Translations under genes and position numbers: made by a program
The notes under the pieces: model-generated
What the model was told of the DNA's origin: nothing
Seen by the model: only the letters and a program-made list of their open reading frames with translations
The model's database searches: none
Assembly: GCA_033439685.1 (NCBI GenBank)
Contig: JAUEDM010000007.1
Coordinates: forward strand, 1,860,001-1,924,000
DNA length: 64,000 bases
From: Apodospora peruviana
Lineage: Eukaryota > Ascomycota > Sordariomycetes > Sordariales > Lasiosphaeriaceae
Direction: 5' to 3'
Part shown: positions 43,963 through 55,793 of the stretch, piece by piece
How the letters are laid out: each line of letters starts with the position of its first letter
Numbering within the stretch: the stretch's first letter is position 1

Positions 43963-46287
43963 TTAAAAAGCTGTGCTGTAGCACCGACCAAAATTCGGTT
44001 TCTGGAGAGGCTTCGATGGTCGTGATGTCTGGATATTGCTAGCTCCGATCTTCTCGAAGCCGGCAAGCATGTCGATCCCAGCAAAGTCGCTGTCTTCGAG
44101 GTCGAAACCAGCGGTGCAAAGCTCGTCATTTACCGTAAGCCACGGAACCAAGTTCTCATCATTCATAGGCATAGGCATCTTGCTAGGCGATTGCAAGAAT
44201 GCTTTGCTAGGAGAGGACAGAAGGCCGTCAAAAACCTTGCTAGGGGTGTCAATCGCGAAGTTGGCTGACAGTTGACCAGGCACCTTAAGAAAGGAGGCAT
44301 TGCTGAATGTGTTGTGAGATGATGACTTGGTGACATCGTTCAGCGCGCTGGTAGAGAGTGATCGGTCAAGCCGTTGCCGCTTTCCTGAACGTTTTGTTGG
44401 AGATACATTTTGGCCGATAGCAGGCGATAAAGCAAAGGTCGGGCCGCCAAAGGGACTATCTTGGAAAATATCGAAGTCCGTAGATTCAAAGTCGGCTTTC
44501 CGCTCAAACCCATAAAAGACCTCGTCCATGCTGAGACCAGGAGAGAGCTGTAAAACTGGATCATTATCCGGGAGCAAGGCAGCGACACGTCGATAAGGAG
44601 AGTCCACCATAGACTGGACACTTTCCCGATGCAACCGGAGGTTTGTGCTGGGTGAAACTGATGGCGGGGGCTTTGAGGGTGCCTTCAACTTCGTCGCTGG
44701 TGTTAAGGGCGGAAGCATCTGACCAGCTCTGTTGTTCGTTGCATGACGAAGTGGTGATGAAGAAGGAGGGGCATAACCAAAAGACCGTCCCTTGGATGGG
44801 CTCTCATATGACGAAGCGCGGAGACGAGCAATCTCCTCCTCTGCTCGTCCTCGCTTGAGTCGTGGGCGATCTGCCTCAGAGGTGAGCATCTTCCCATGCT
44901 GATTAGGACGCATAACCGAGGACTCGAGTGAGGATATATAACCACTATCATCCATCGATGTGAGTTGCCGCTTGCTCCGTGACCGGGATTTGCTAGTTGA
45001 GGATCCTCGACGTTGATGGTGCTGTTGTGGCGGCGTGCCGCTGTGACGAGATTCAACATGCTTGGGAATCGGAGGCGAGGAATGCATCGCGGCGGGAAGA
45101 GGCGAGTACAGATCTGCCTCATGAGGTACCTCATTCTCGGCTACCCTCTCCGACAACTCCTCCATTGTACCCAGCTCAGACATCGAAATTGTGGCGTCAG
45201 ATGATATTTCGGGCGGCATAGTGGAAGGAGCGGATTGCATAGACGGCGGCATCAAAGGCAACGAAGCCTGGCTCATCTGAGGCTGAAGCGGCAACATTGG
45301 TTCTTGCATGAAAGACATGTGTGGTTGAGATGGCTCGAGACGTGTTGACATGACTGGGATATTTTCAAGTGTCGGTGCTGCCTTTCGGGAAGGCTTCTCT
45401 TTCATGAAGAGGTGTTCTGTGCCTGGCTCAATTGCCCAGTAGTTTCCTTTGCCCGGGTCATCCTTGGGTCGCTCCTGCTTGATGAAATTCTTGTTCAAGC
45501 TGAGGTTGTGACGGATGCTGTTCTGCCATCCGGCGTCAGTGGGGTGGTAGAACGAGAATGTATCCGAGATCCACTTGTAGATCTGGGCTAGAGTCAGACG
45601 ACGATGTGGTGATCGAAGAATTGCCATCCCAATGAGAGTTGCGTAACTATGGTTCGGCTTCGTGCCATCGTCGAAGATCGGAGGGAACTGATCAGGTGAA
45701 GGGAGTGGTTCATCCAATCTCGGTTTCTTCGCCGGTCTCAGCTCCTTGATCGGTGCCGCTTCAAGCAGGACTCGTTTTCCAGATGGCTTATGTTGGTAGT
45801 AATCCTCGAGGGCGATATTGAACTGAGGAGGAACCGGGAATATCGGAGCATGCGAGTTTTCCTTGCCCATAAACTGCTGTAGGCTGAAGTCCTGCTGTGG
45901 TGGTTGGGAGGGTTGCACAGGTTTTTGCGCTACCGTTTTGAACCTGGACATGACGGGCTGCTTCTTCTCGAGACAATCGGTCGATTGCTGCATGTGGTTC
46001 TGGGGCATCATAGGCACCATGTTGAGGGTGCTACCCTGTGCCGACTTTAGGGGGGTAAGCGGTGTGTCCGACATCCGGTGGTTCGACTTGAAAGGCGACT
46101 TCTGGATAGAAGATGTATTCGGGGGGTTTAACACGACATTACGGTTTGAGGGCTGTAAAGGTCGTCGGGGAGGTTTAGATGCTAGAGGCATCGGGGCGTG
46201 GCTGATGACTGGGGTTGGTTGATCGTAGAAGTCGTCCTGAAAGATCTGGAGCGGTTCGGTGGCCCCGAAGCGCGCTGGTTTGGTCAT
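43963..46287 (-). CDS. Forkhead transcription factor, HCM1/Sep1 type
   Basis: A single exon of 774 residues starting at the ATG at 46287. The forkhead winged-helix domain spans about 209-297: KPNHSYATLIGMAILRSPHR, then YKWISDTFSFY, the recognition helix GWQNSIRHNLSLNKNFIK (253-270), and the wing GKGNYWAIEPGTEH. No FHA domain precedes it, so it resembles Hcm1/Sep1, which drive periodic cell-cycle genes, more than Fkh1/Fkh2. The flanks are disordered and rich in P, S and Q with many SP/TP sites (for example SDTPLTPLKS near 73-82), fitting regulation by cyclin-dependent kinase; that is inference. A basic SKSRSRSKR stretch lies near 430. Upstream is a 3.9-kb gap, with a candidate leader intron at 46480-46351. 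Confidence 0.9.
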   Translation of the reverse strand: MTKPARFGATEPLQIFQDDFYDQPTPVISHAPMPLASKPPRRPLQPSNRNVVLNPPNTSSIQKSPFKSNHRMSDTPLTPLKSAQGSTLNMVPMMPQNHMQQSTDCLEKKQPVMSRFKTVAQKPVQPSQPPQQDFSLQQFMGKENSHAPIFPVPPQFNIALEDYYQHKPSGKRVLLEAAPIKELRPAKKPRLDEPLPSPDQFPPIFDDGTKPNHSYATLIGMAILRSPHRRLTLAQIYKWISDTFSFYHPTDAGWQNSIRHNLSLNKNFIKQERPKDDPGKGNYWAIEPGTEHLFMKEKPSRKAAPTLENIPVMSTRLEPSQPHMSFMQEPMLPLQPQMSQASLPLMPPSMQSAPSTMPPEISSDATISMSELGTMEELSERVAENEVPHEADLYSPLPAAMHSSPPIPKHVESRHSGTPPQQHHQRRGSSTSKSRSRSKRQLTSMDDSGYISSLESSVMRPNQHGKMLTSEADRPRLKRGRAEEEIARLRASSYESPSKGRSFGYAPPSSSPLRHATNNRAGQMLPPLTPATKLKAPSKPPPSVSPSTNLRLHRESVQSMVDSPYRRVAALLPDNDPVLQLSPGLSMDEVFYGFERKADFESTDFDIFQDSPFGGPTFALSPAIGQNVSPTKRSGKRQRLDRSLSTSALNDVTKSSSHNTFSNASFLKVPGQLSANFAIDTPSKVFDGLLSSPSKAFLQSPSKMPMPMNDENLVPWLTVNDELCTAGFDLEDSDFAGIDMLAGFEKIGASNIQTSRPSKPLQKPNFGRCYSTAF

Positions 46288-49200
46288 TGTGGCCTGGTTG
46301 GTTCACGAATCTTTGTCGTCCAAGTGTTAAATAGCTAGAGGGGACCTCCTCTGCTCAAGTCAGCGGTCTGGGAGGGGAATGCCAATATAGCACCGACCGT
46401 CCTGCGTTGGGCGCTGAGGGCGAGATGATTCGATTGCGTGAAGGGGAATTAAGATTGTAAAAGCCAGGCCATTCACTCACCACAAGGGACAGGCGCCAGT
46501 TAATTACTTGTAGGCCAGGGTGGGGGTTCTGGCCAGGGATAATGGGAGAGGCGTGCAAGAGCGGTGCTGAAGTTCACAAGGCTCACAGACTGGCGGCAGA
46601 TTTTCGGTGTGCCTTGATCTGGACGAGCCGTTCGAGGTATTGAGGTTGAGAGATGAGACAAAAGGATGGTCGCAAGAAAGTTTGAAGCAGCGTCGGATTG
46701 CCGGATCATAGAGATGGAGATGGTGAGGAGGGAGTCGAGAGTGAAAGAGAGGCAAGATGGCACGCCGACGGGCGACAAGCGATGCGGGAGGTCCGGGTGA
46801 TGAACACCAGTGGTTCACTCGTTCACTGCCAGCGCACACGCTCTGTTCCAAGAAGACAGCCTGGGTGGAGTTCCACCTGGACGAGCAGGGGGGAGAGCAG
46901 GCAAACGGATTGGACGAGAGGCGAACGCGGGCTGACCATCGACAAGGGGTTTTGGCGTCGGGTGCCAGGATGCGGCAGAGGCAGACGTTTAAGTGGGCGA
47001 AGGGCGAATGTCGCTCTCGGCGATGTCGTCAAAGATATGTCTTTGCGGTCCGACAAGCGGTGCAGGAGAGTGCAGAAGCGCAGCACAAAGCAGCGCGGCA
47101 GCCAGACAAGGTTCGTGAAAATCGCGGGGAAGCTGTCGACGGGATGCCGGGTGAATGATGGATGATGGATGATGGGGGATGAGATGGCTCAGATTGAGTG
47201 AAATGCTGCGAAGAGAGCGAAGAGGGGGAGCAGACGAAAGCGGAGTGCAGAGATCGGAGCCAGCTGAGCGCAAGTGAAGGGACGAGAGTGCAAAAGTGGG
47301 CTGTGTTAATGCACAATCCCTGAAGTTCGCTAGGAATGGGCCCTACTCAACGAGTAGGTATTCGTGGGACACACAAGCGGTCGCAAAAAAGGGCTAGTGT
47401 TCGCCAGTCTCTATCGCCAATTCACGATTCTTGGTCGGATGGTCTGTGAGCGGAGCAGACAAGGCGACGGTGGCGGGCATCGAAGCAACCTAAGCCGGGC
47501 CCTCGACTTGCAAACGACGGGGACTTGAAAGAGGACGTCTGATAGACACCGGACGGCCGTTTTTGGTTGGTTGAGAGGCTTTCGTCTGGAGATGCTGGAC
47601 GCTGGACCACTGCAGTTGAACGGTCCAACAGGAAGGGGAGAGGTCACGGTTTTGTTTATCAGACGCAAATCGACAGGCGCGAATTTACGCGTTAGTGTCG
47701 CGTCTCCCTGCTCTCCTCAGCCAATCAAATTTCTTAGGGACTTCGAGATGCGGGGCTCTCCGGCTTCAAAGGCCCCGCTTGGCCGGAACCTCGACCATCC
47801 ACGCGCCTGGACGCCGCATGTTTAAAGGTGCAGTGCCAGTGCCGTGCCTCACCAACATCCTCGACCTCACCGAGTCCATGATGCGATGATATGAGACACG
47901 AGCTCCCCAGGTTCGCCCCAAGCAAGGCCTCTGGAATGTGATGGCGAACAAATATCACGGACTCGACTCGACGACCCATTCTCCAGGCCCTTTTTCGCCC
48001 GGCGCAGCAGTCAGGCAGAATACGGAATGCTTTCTTGTGAAGCTTCGTCAAACTAGGATTGTTCGTTCCATGTCAAGGCTCGGCGACCTGGTTTTTTTTT
48101 CCGCATCCGCTCGGATGGCCTGGACCTCGGAAGACTTTGAGAAGGCTTCCAGGGCAGTTCGTCCAAGATCAGGATCTGCTAAAGTGACATCATTGGTTCT
48201 AACGACGACCCGCTCCGGTGTCATCCAGATCCGCTGATGACAGGAGCATCACCGCAAGCCTCTTAATAGGTACACGTACTTTTTACCTTAGCACGTGTGG
48301 AAGACGCGTCCTCTCGTCTTTTCAAGGGACAGACAGCCTGATGATCAAGCTGTTAGTTCTAGACCTAAAGTCCAAATGCATGCAAGACGACTTCAGCGCA
48401 CAATCCATTCTCTTGCAGGTGCATCTCATCGGGGAGAAACTTAATATGACCCCAACAAGCGCTTGATATCGCTCGTCTTCTATCACATCCGTTTTTTCAT
48501 ACCATGAATCATGACTCACAAAATATGAAAGTACCAGGACCGGTAATTATCGTACAAGGCTAGCTCCGCCGAGTCACCACAGGGGCTACAGGGCTGTTTG
48601 GTCGTTAGCAGAATCCTTTTCCAGCTTCCTCTCCCTTGATCGAGATCCATCCAACTACGACCCATGCTCGATGCGTTGTATAAACCCCCATTAATATCCC
48701 AGCAAGGCCAGCACGTACCAAGTGATATCTCGGAAAAAAGAGACCGCCGGGTAAGAACAAGAACAAGACAGAAAAAAGTATCCTCCTGAGTTTTAACAAA
48801 GGATTATGCGCAGTGGGAATTCTGCATGCTCGTACTCAAAGTACCTACTATATCTGCAACCTCACACAGGCATACTCATCTTTCATCTCAGACTCGCTCG
48901 ACACACTACTGCTGCATAAGGTAGGTAGGTATGGATCTCAGTTCAAGAGGGACAAATGGTTAAGGTAGATTTACACTACGACATGCAGAGATAATCAGCC
49001 GGTCCACCACTTGATAGTTGGTGATCGTTGATCTTTCTCGCCCCAGATACCCCATACACACGTGTCGGGTATACATGCAGACATATAACGTCCACCGTAC
49101 CGGGTATGCATGCAAGCAAGCAACGTGACACACTGCACAAGTCTCGTTTCAGCAAAAAGAACCACTGCATGAAACAGTGGAACCTATCCGTACGTACCTT

Positions 49201-50174
49201 ACCTACCTTTGGTACCAATTTGACACCTACTCCAGTCCACAGCAGGTCACAGTAAGATGAGATAGTGGCACAATGGTAAAAAGGCAGCTCCATGTTCCAT
49301 TGTCCAGCCGGATGAAGAGAGAGTCTCGATCATGACAACGGACTTCTACACTTTCTGCCTAGGTAGACTGAAATCCGTAGCAGATTGAATCTAAACCCTC
49401 CATGTTTTAAAGTATGTACAGCTGGTATATGCCACCACCGGTGAAATCCAAATTTGCGTGTCATGAGTGAAATAGATATCAAAATTATATATCAGATATA
49501 GAAATATTTTCTTGCCCAGGCGGCTTCCCAAAGATGTCCGTACTCACGGTTTTCGAATCCCGGAAGAGGTCTAAGTAAAACCGAGACCACACAAGAAGAC
49601 CTGACTGATCGCGCACGCATGAAAATCTATATCAACCCTTATTAGAGATTCACAACCAACTGCGATATAACAGGTGAGAACCAACCCAAAACCAACCGCA
49701 TTCTCCAATACAGTCCAAGGAAAATATCAACAATGACTATGATTGGCGCTTATCTTATTTACCTACATGTGTTGTTCACGGTCATGAGCAGGTTATTAGG
49801 ATGGTAAATCAACCAGGAAGTGTCGCCGGCAGTGGGATGCTGACCGAGAACCTATGGTACTTGGGACCTACTTTACTTACTTTGACCCGTTAAAGGAGCG
49901 GGTCCCAATTGAACGTATCGTGGACAGAAAGAGTCCAGAAACACCACGACTAAATGATATATGTGTGGAAATATTCTGTGCACCACTTTGCGAAACCAAC
50001 TTGATGCCGCGTGCTAGTTACGTACATAATGACAAACAAGTCAGACACTCTGTTCTCTCCCTTCGTCACCTGCATGCATACGTCATCTCCAACGAAGCCT
50101 TGACTGCCTAAGGCTGCCTAGTCTTCCTCCTCACACCATCATGCATACCTGGTACTGCCGCATAAACTTTCATA
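46288..50174. other. 3.9-kb gene-free region upstream of the forkhead gene
   Basis: Bounded by the forkhead start and the PAN1 stop, both on the minus strand. Open frames of up to 155 codons at 46.5-47.3 kb overlap on both strands and do not read as protein. It contains GATGGATGATGGATGATGGG near 47158, AAGGTAGGTAGGTATGG at 48918-48934 and a TACGTACCTTACCTACC cluster at 49191-49216. A long leader for the forkhead mRNA is likely. Confidence 0.5.
46351..46480 (-). other. Candidate 5'-leader intron of the forkhead gene
   Basis: On the gene strand GTGAGTGAATGG starts at 46480 and CTGACTTGAGCAG ends at 46351, a 130-nt interval with donor, branch (CTGAC) and acceptor signals. It lies 63 bp before the start codon. 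There is no coding test because it is in the leader. Confidence 0.35.
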
Positions 50175-53100
50175 TTACCCAAGAACCCTGCCCGCTACAG
50201 CTGCTCCGCTCTTGTCACGCGTAACTGTCTTCTTCAGTGCCTTTCCTAGCTGGATCTCGCCCAGCAGAGCTGAAGGGCGGCCAGCTGGCGATGCTGGCAT
50301 GTCTCCCATTGCCGGAGGCGGAGGAGGAGGTGGTGGTCCCATCCCAGGCATTGGGGGTGGTGGCGGTGGGGGAGCTCCCGGTGCCATTGACGGAGGCATC
50401 GGCGGGGGCGGGGCGCCAGGAGCCGCACTCGGCATCGGAGGTGGTGGAGGCGGCGGAGCAGCGGGGCTAGCGGATGGCATCGGAGGAGGAGGCGGCGGAG
50501 GAGCTGCTGCGGTAGGCGAAGAAAAGGCATCCGGTGAAGTCAGAGTAGGGGAGGCTGCCGACTTGTCACCAGCGGCAGACAATGGCCGCGGCGGCGCCAT
50601 AGTACCAAAGAGAATCGACGCGAGATGAGCAGCGCTCTTGCCGCCCGGTCTGTCATCGTCAGAATCATCCTCCTCCTCGTCCTTGTCCGAGCCCCAATCA
50701 TCGTCATCGGCTCGCTTCCTGGATACGTGGCCTGATGGAGCCGCGGGAGCGGCTGTTTGCGTCATTCGGAAGAAGGGGTTGGTCGACACATCCGGCTGAG
50801 GCGGCGCGGGGGCTTGAGAAACCGGCGGTGCTGCTGTAGTGGGGGCAGATGACGATTCAGATGATTGAGACATCATTCTGAAATAAGGGTTCCGACTCTC
50901 CGGCTCGGTCGCGGGGCTGGAAGTAACAATCTGGGGAGCTGGCACTGCCGCCGCGGGCGGAGGGGTAGACTTGCGCTCAAGTTCCTGACTTCCACCAACT
51001 TGACTGCCGCCCAGAGTAGGAGTAGAAGCCTGGGGCGTAATCTGCTGTGGTCCCTCGTCATCGTCCGAGGAGCTGTCGTCATCGTCAATCGCCTCAAGCT
51101 GTTTCCGCAGCTCCTCTTCGCGTTTTCTGGCTGCTTCAATCTCGGCTCGGCGGGCTGCAAGCTTGGCCTCTTTCTCTTCGGACTCGGCCAAAGCGGCCTT
51201 CCTCCTTCGCTTCTCCTCTGCCTTCTTCAACTTGCCTTGGCGTACTTGCTCTTCCAATGCCTTCAAGCGAGCATCGGCAGCCTCGCGTTCTCTGGCAAGC
51301 TCCTCTTCCTGGGCCCTTGCACGCTCCCTACACAGCACATATCAGTTATCTTATCCGCACGAGACAAGCAGAAATACTTACTCGAGGTCCCGAGCAGCAC
51401 GCTCTTGTTCTGCATGTTCCTTTTCCAAGCGCTCTTCCTCAGCTTTCTTCGCAGCAGATTCCTCCTCAGCTCGCGTGTTGTCACTCTTTGCGGCCTTTCT
51501 GCTGGGCGGCGGTGGAGGCTTCCTAACATCGGCTTTAGGAGATTGCAGGGGCGCTGGCGGGCCTTGCTCCTCCGCAATCCTCGCTGCTCGTTCAGCTTCT
51601 CGACGAGCATCTTCCTCTTCTGCTTGCTGCAGTTTCGCAGCTCGCTCAGCTCGTTCGCGCTCCATTCGCTGAGCGGCAGTTTCGCCAGGCTTAGTGGGAG
51701 CCTTGATTCCCAACGCAGCAAGTCGCTCCGCCATCCGTTGTTCTGCCTGCTGCTTAATGAATGCAGCTCGCTCCTCCGGCGTTTTATATGAGGAGTAGGA
51801 ACCGCCACCTGTTGCTGGAGCAGTCGGGTTAGATATACGGGAGGTTGTAGCCAGGCTATCGAAACGAGGAGCCGGGGGAGCTTCCGTTTTGACAGGTTCT
51901 TGCGCAGCCTTGCGCCCACCCTGGCGATCCTGGGCTCTGATACGGTTGGCGCGGCTAGTGCGTTGGAGGTCAAAAATAAAGTCTTTCACCTCGTCCTCTA
52001 CCCCAAGGCCGTCTTCCCAACGGCGTTTTTCATGCTCCGTGGTGGAATCCTGAGCTCCCTCTTTGAGGTTGGTCTCGATTCCGCTTGAGAATTCTCGAAC
52101 GCTATCCTCGACATCTCGAACCATGCGTTCGTTGTTTTCCTTCTCAGTCCTGATCTTGATGCTCTCTTCTTCCAGTCGCTTCGGGGCATCAAGATCATCG
52201 CTGCCCACGTCCACTTTCTTGCCAGTCAAAGCAGCTGTTCGCTGTTGCATCATGGCCTTTGCGCGCGCTTTGAGTCTGTCGGACTCAGTGACCATGCCAC
52301 CAGAGCCTGTCCCGATAATCGCAGAAGCACTTCCCGGATGGGCCTTGGCATCTTTCAAGCGGAAAAGCTCGAGTCTTGCGTCAGCAATTGCTTTCTCTGT
52401 CTTTCGAACTTGAGAGGCCAAATCGGGAATCTTATCAGTCAGGTTTTGGAGCTGGCGCTTTAGTGCACGCCGTTCGGCCTCCGAGTCCCCACCAACCAGA
52501 GAGGCATCGGGGTGATTGTCAATATCTTCCTGTATTCTCCTGATGCGACGGTAGAGCTCTTCAGCCTCGCGGCGATCACGCCTATCAAGCATGTCGTCTT
52601 CTTCGGCGTTCTTCTCATCGTTGAAGTCCATAGCATCGAGCAGAACTTGCTTCTCCTTGATTTTCTTACGGAGTTGGTCCAGCGTCAGCCCCTCGTTGGA
52701 AGTCACGGACGAGGGAGATTCTGGGCGAGGAGACCCAGCTCCAAGCCGGCGACGCGCGCTCGACCGATATCTGACCTCATCGTCGTTATTTTTAAAGACA
52801 GTGGCATCTTTACGGTTGGCAGCAAACGCCCCACCGCTGCCCCGGAAGGAGTGGTTCTTCAAGTAGCTGACTCCTGTCCTCTGCGGCAACAGAGCAGCAC
52901 CGGAATTTTTCCGGAAGTCTGATTCTTGATGAAGCATATTCTTGACCATGCCAATCGACTCGCTAAGATTCCTTGTAGATGGAGGAACCAACTCCGCGGG
53001 GAGTTGGTTGGGGACTGGGTAACCATTAAGCTTCCTGTAGATCAGGTGCATAGCCACGGCAAACTCATCCATATCCAGGCGACCTTTGTTACCGTTGTCC

Positions 53101-54590
53101 GCGAGAGTCCAAATTCGCTCAAGGTCAGGTTTTTCCAAGCCACTTTGGCCCATAATCTCGATAGCTTGAGCGCCACCAATGAAGCCTTTGTTCAAACCAT
53201 CCCAAGCCCGGAACAGCGAATCATATCTTGTCTTTTCATCCTTGGTGATCGCCCACGGAATCACAGCATTCCCCTGTAGCCCAGCAGTAGTGTAGCCCTG
53301 CTGTTCGCGGCCCTGCTGGGGCATCATTCGAGCTTGCAGAGCATCGATATTTGGAAGGCCGGTCGCCGGAGTGTTGACAAGACCCCATTGACCCGGTCTT
53401 CCAGTTGGCTGAGCATTCAGTGGAGCGACCATTCCACCAGGACCACTCATTGGCGACAGACCTGAGCCGTATCCAGTAGGCATTGGTGGCATTGGCGGTC
53501 GAGATCCGGTATAACCAGTAGCTTGAGTGTTCATTCCAGGGAATCCTGTTGCCTGTGCTTGAAGGCCCTGACTTTGCCCAGGATACCCAGTAGTTTGACC
53601 AGGGAAACCGGTCATTTGAGCTTGAAGAAGCTGCGAATTTGAGGCGTGAGGTTGAGGATGCTGAATCACAGGGGGAGTAGCCGTGTTCTGTCTCACATCG
53701 AAATCGGGTGCATTGCTGGCTGGAGCGGAACCAGAACCGCCCACTGCATCCTCGGCAATGCTGAAGTTGATAATGTCGACCATGCTAGACACCTCGTTCT
53801 TGATATTCCCGGGCAAATCCGAGGGAATAGATTTCCCGGTCAGCTTCAAATTACAGAGGTACATTGCCAGAGCGAATTCGGGAAAATGCAGTTGCCCAGA
53901 TCTGGTAGTATCCGCCAGTGTCCATATATGAGACAGCGAATCACCGTCAAGCCTCGATCGCATGAGGAGGTCTCTTGCTTTTTCTCCAGACATGGTGGTC
54001 TGCCCATCGCCAACGGCAGACTTGAACAGGGTCTCGAACTTGGCCTGATCTTGGGCTGTGATGAACGAAAGACGGATGTTCGGGATCTTTATGGGTTGCT
54101 TCTCAGTCCTCCGCCCCCTAGGCTTCGCCGTACCGCCAGTCTGGAAAGATGATGCCATCTCAGCAAAGCCCGTGGGTTGAGGTTTGACGGGCGCGGGCGG
54201 TGCTGCCAGAGTCTGGGGCGGGGCCGTAGGCGGTGCGGAGGCAAAGGCAGTCGGCTGCGGTTGTTGTTGCTGTGGCTGCTGGTACTGAGCGGGGATCGCT
54301 GGCATCGGAGGGACGGCAGACTGGAAACCCTGCTGCGGCTGCTGGAAGCCCGTATACTGCTGCTGGAGCTGCCCGGTACCTTGCGGCGGCTGCAATCCCG
54401 GGTAGCCGGTATACTGCTGCTGGAGCGAAGGTTGACCGAAGCCAGTAGGTTGAGGAGCAAAGGCAGTCTGCTGGGGTTGCAGCTGTTGCGGCTGTTGTGG
54501 CTGCTGAGAAGCTCCGAACGAGCCACCATATTGCTGCTGACCAGGCCGGAGGCTATTTCCGCCGAGGTACGAGTTCGAATTCGAATACAT
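50175..54590 (-). CDS. PAN1: PAN1, endocytic actin-patch scaffold
   Basis: Two exons, 54590-51382 and 51327-50175, 1453 residues. Pan1 forms a complex with End3 and Sla1 and activates Arp2/3 at cortical endocytic sites. Order: a Q/P-rich N-terminus; EH domain 1 at about 177-262 (with HIWTLADTTRSGQLHFPEFA); a Q/TG-rich linker; EH domain 2 at about 449-535 (ERIWTLADNGNKGRLDMDEF); long charged coiled coils; a polyproline region; and a C-terminal WH2-like actin-binding motif LLGEIQLGKALKKTV. Seven LxxQxTG-type sites occur (two LQQQYTG, VKPQPTG, LQAQMTG, LQAQATG, MNTQATG, LNAQPTG), the known target of Prk1/Ark1 kinases, which switch Pan1 off. The 54-nt intron joins ARDLE to ERARAQEEE inside the coiled coil. 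The start at 54590 (MYSNSNSYLGG) is the usual fungal one. Confidence 0.95.
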
Positions 54591-55793
54591 GCTGCGCGAG
54601 ATCGCCGGCACCTGCGGAGATGGACGATGGACAATCGGAAACAGGAGGCCGACGAGACCGGGAGCGACGCGCTTCGACGAGTTTAAGTCAAGCGAATTGT
54701 TGCGGGATATGTGGCAGAAATCGATGAACAGTTGGATAACCAAAATTAATGATACGCCTAATGCGGATAGATAATCGAAGGCGAGTTACGAAGTACGTGA
54801 GTAGCACTCTCGAGAACGCTGATGACGAAGCTCGGGCGAGGCTCTCACCAAAACTGCGGTTGGAAGTCAGCCAAGACGCGGGTGCGATAGGTCGACGACA
54901 AGCAAGTGGCTCAAACACAGCCAAGTTTCGGTCAGTGACCAAGGTCCTGAGAGTGCTGAGTGACCAGCCAGTGTGGTTGCAGATTGCATGGCCTGTGCTC
55001 TCTCTCCGGCCCACAGGGCACGTGCTGACCGACCGAGCATAAAGTATCGGGATTCAGGAATGTTGAATGGCCCCGGGATTAGGTAATCAAAACCCGACAC
55101 GAGGTCTGCGGCAATAAAATTATCCGTCCCCAGCTGCCCAAAAAGCTCAATCCCCGATTACGCGGGGAACGACGGAGTTTTACTGGGTTGGATCCCTGAA
55201 CGGTTCTTCGACGTGGTGGGGGTTGAATCACATCATCTTGGAGCGGGTTAACGTAGCATGCACGGATTTCACCGCCGACCTCATGCAAGTTCTGCTGACA
55301 TTCCCCGGTAACAGCACTCGGCTACACAGACGCGAAGCACAATCTCAACAAATCCCCCGAGTTTTGACTTTTCAGGTTTGTCCGAGCACCCACCGACAGG
55401 CGCTAGTGAAGGGGGCACCGCAGAAAAAGAATTGCAACGCCAGCTTGACAAAGGCCTTTGAGCTCCGAATCCGAAGAAGAGAGGTGCCAAGGTGGGGTTG
55501 AGTGCCACCCCAACCGATCCCGGCGTAGCAGGTGGCCGAACCCCGGCGGGCAGCCAAAAAACTCCCCAGGACCCCTCCATACTCTACACCGCAGCTTCCC
55601 ATAAGTTCTTTCTTCTCCCCCTTACCATTCTTCTCTCCCCCCATCTTCTTCCATCCCTCTTATCTCTCCCATTCTCTTCCCATCTTCACTCTTCTTCTTC
55701 ACCGTTGCCAGCTAGTTCTGGTCAGAAAGAAGTTTCCAACACCCTGCCTTTCCGAATCCCTCCTACTCTTGTATAAAATACCCCGCTGTCAAG
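54591..55793. promoter_or_regulatory. Divergent promoter region PAN1 / MET6
   Basis: A 1.2-kb stretch upstream of both genes. A CACGTG E-box lies at 55019-55024; in yeasts this is the Cbf1 site of sulphur and methionine genes, so a role for MET6 is possible but unproven. Open frames here have no protein character. Confidence 0.45.
55606..55703 (+). promoter_or_regulatory. Pyrimidine-rich core promoter/leader of MET6
   Basis: Almost 100 bases made nearly only of C and T (TTCTTTCTTCTCCCCC and onwards) end about 90 bases before the MET6 ATG. CT-rich blocks just ahead of the transcription start are known for highly expressed genes of filamentous fungi. Confidence 0.6.

Noticed and set aside
37312..46287. 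BET5-PEX3-ATG101-forkhead stretch as a dedicated organelle-turnover gene cluster
   Set aside because: The genes are ordinary core genes on mixed strands with long gaps; only PEX3-ATG101 share an upstream region. No transporter, regulator or enzyme set suggests a true cluster.
49545..49570. tRNA-like B box (TTTTCGAATCCCGG) with an A-box-like string nearby
   Set aside because: The T-stem does not pair (only two of five pairs possible), and no acceptor stem or anticodon arm could be drawn.
50865..51791. 308-codon frame antisense to PAN1
   Set aside because: Serine/leucine-rich mirror of the charged coiled coil of PAN1; a compositional shadow.
55772..55780. TATAAAATA near MET6
   Set aside because: It lies only 14 bases before the start codon and after the CT-rich block, too close to act as a normal TATA box.
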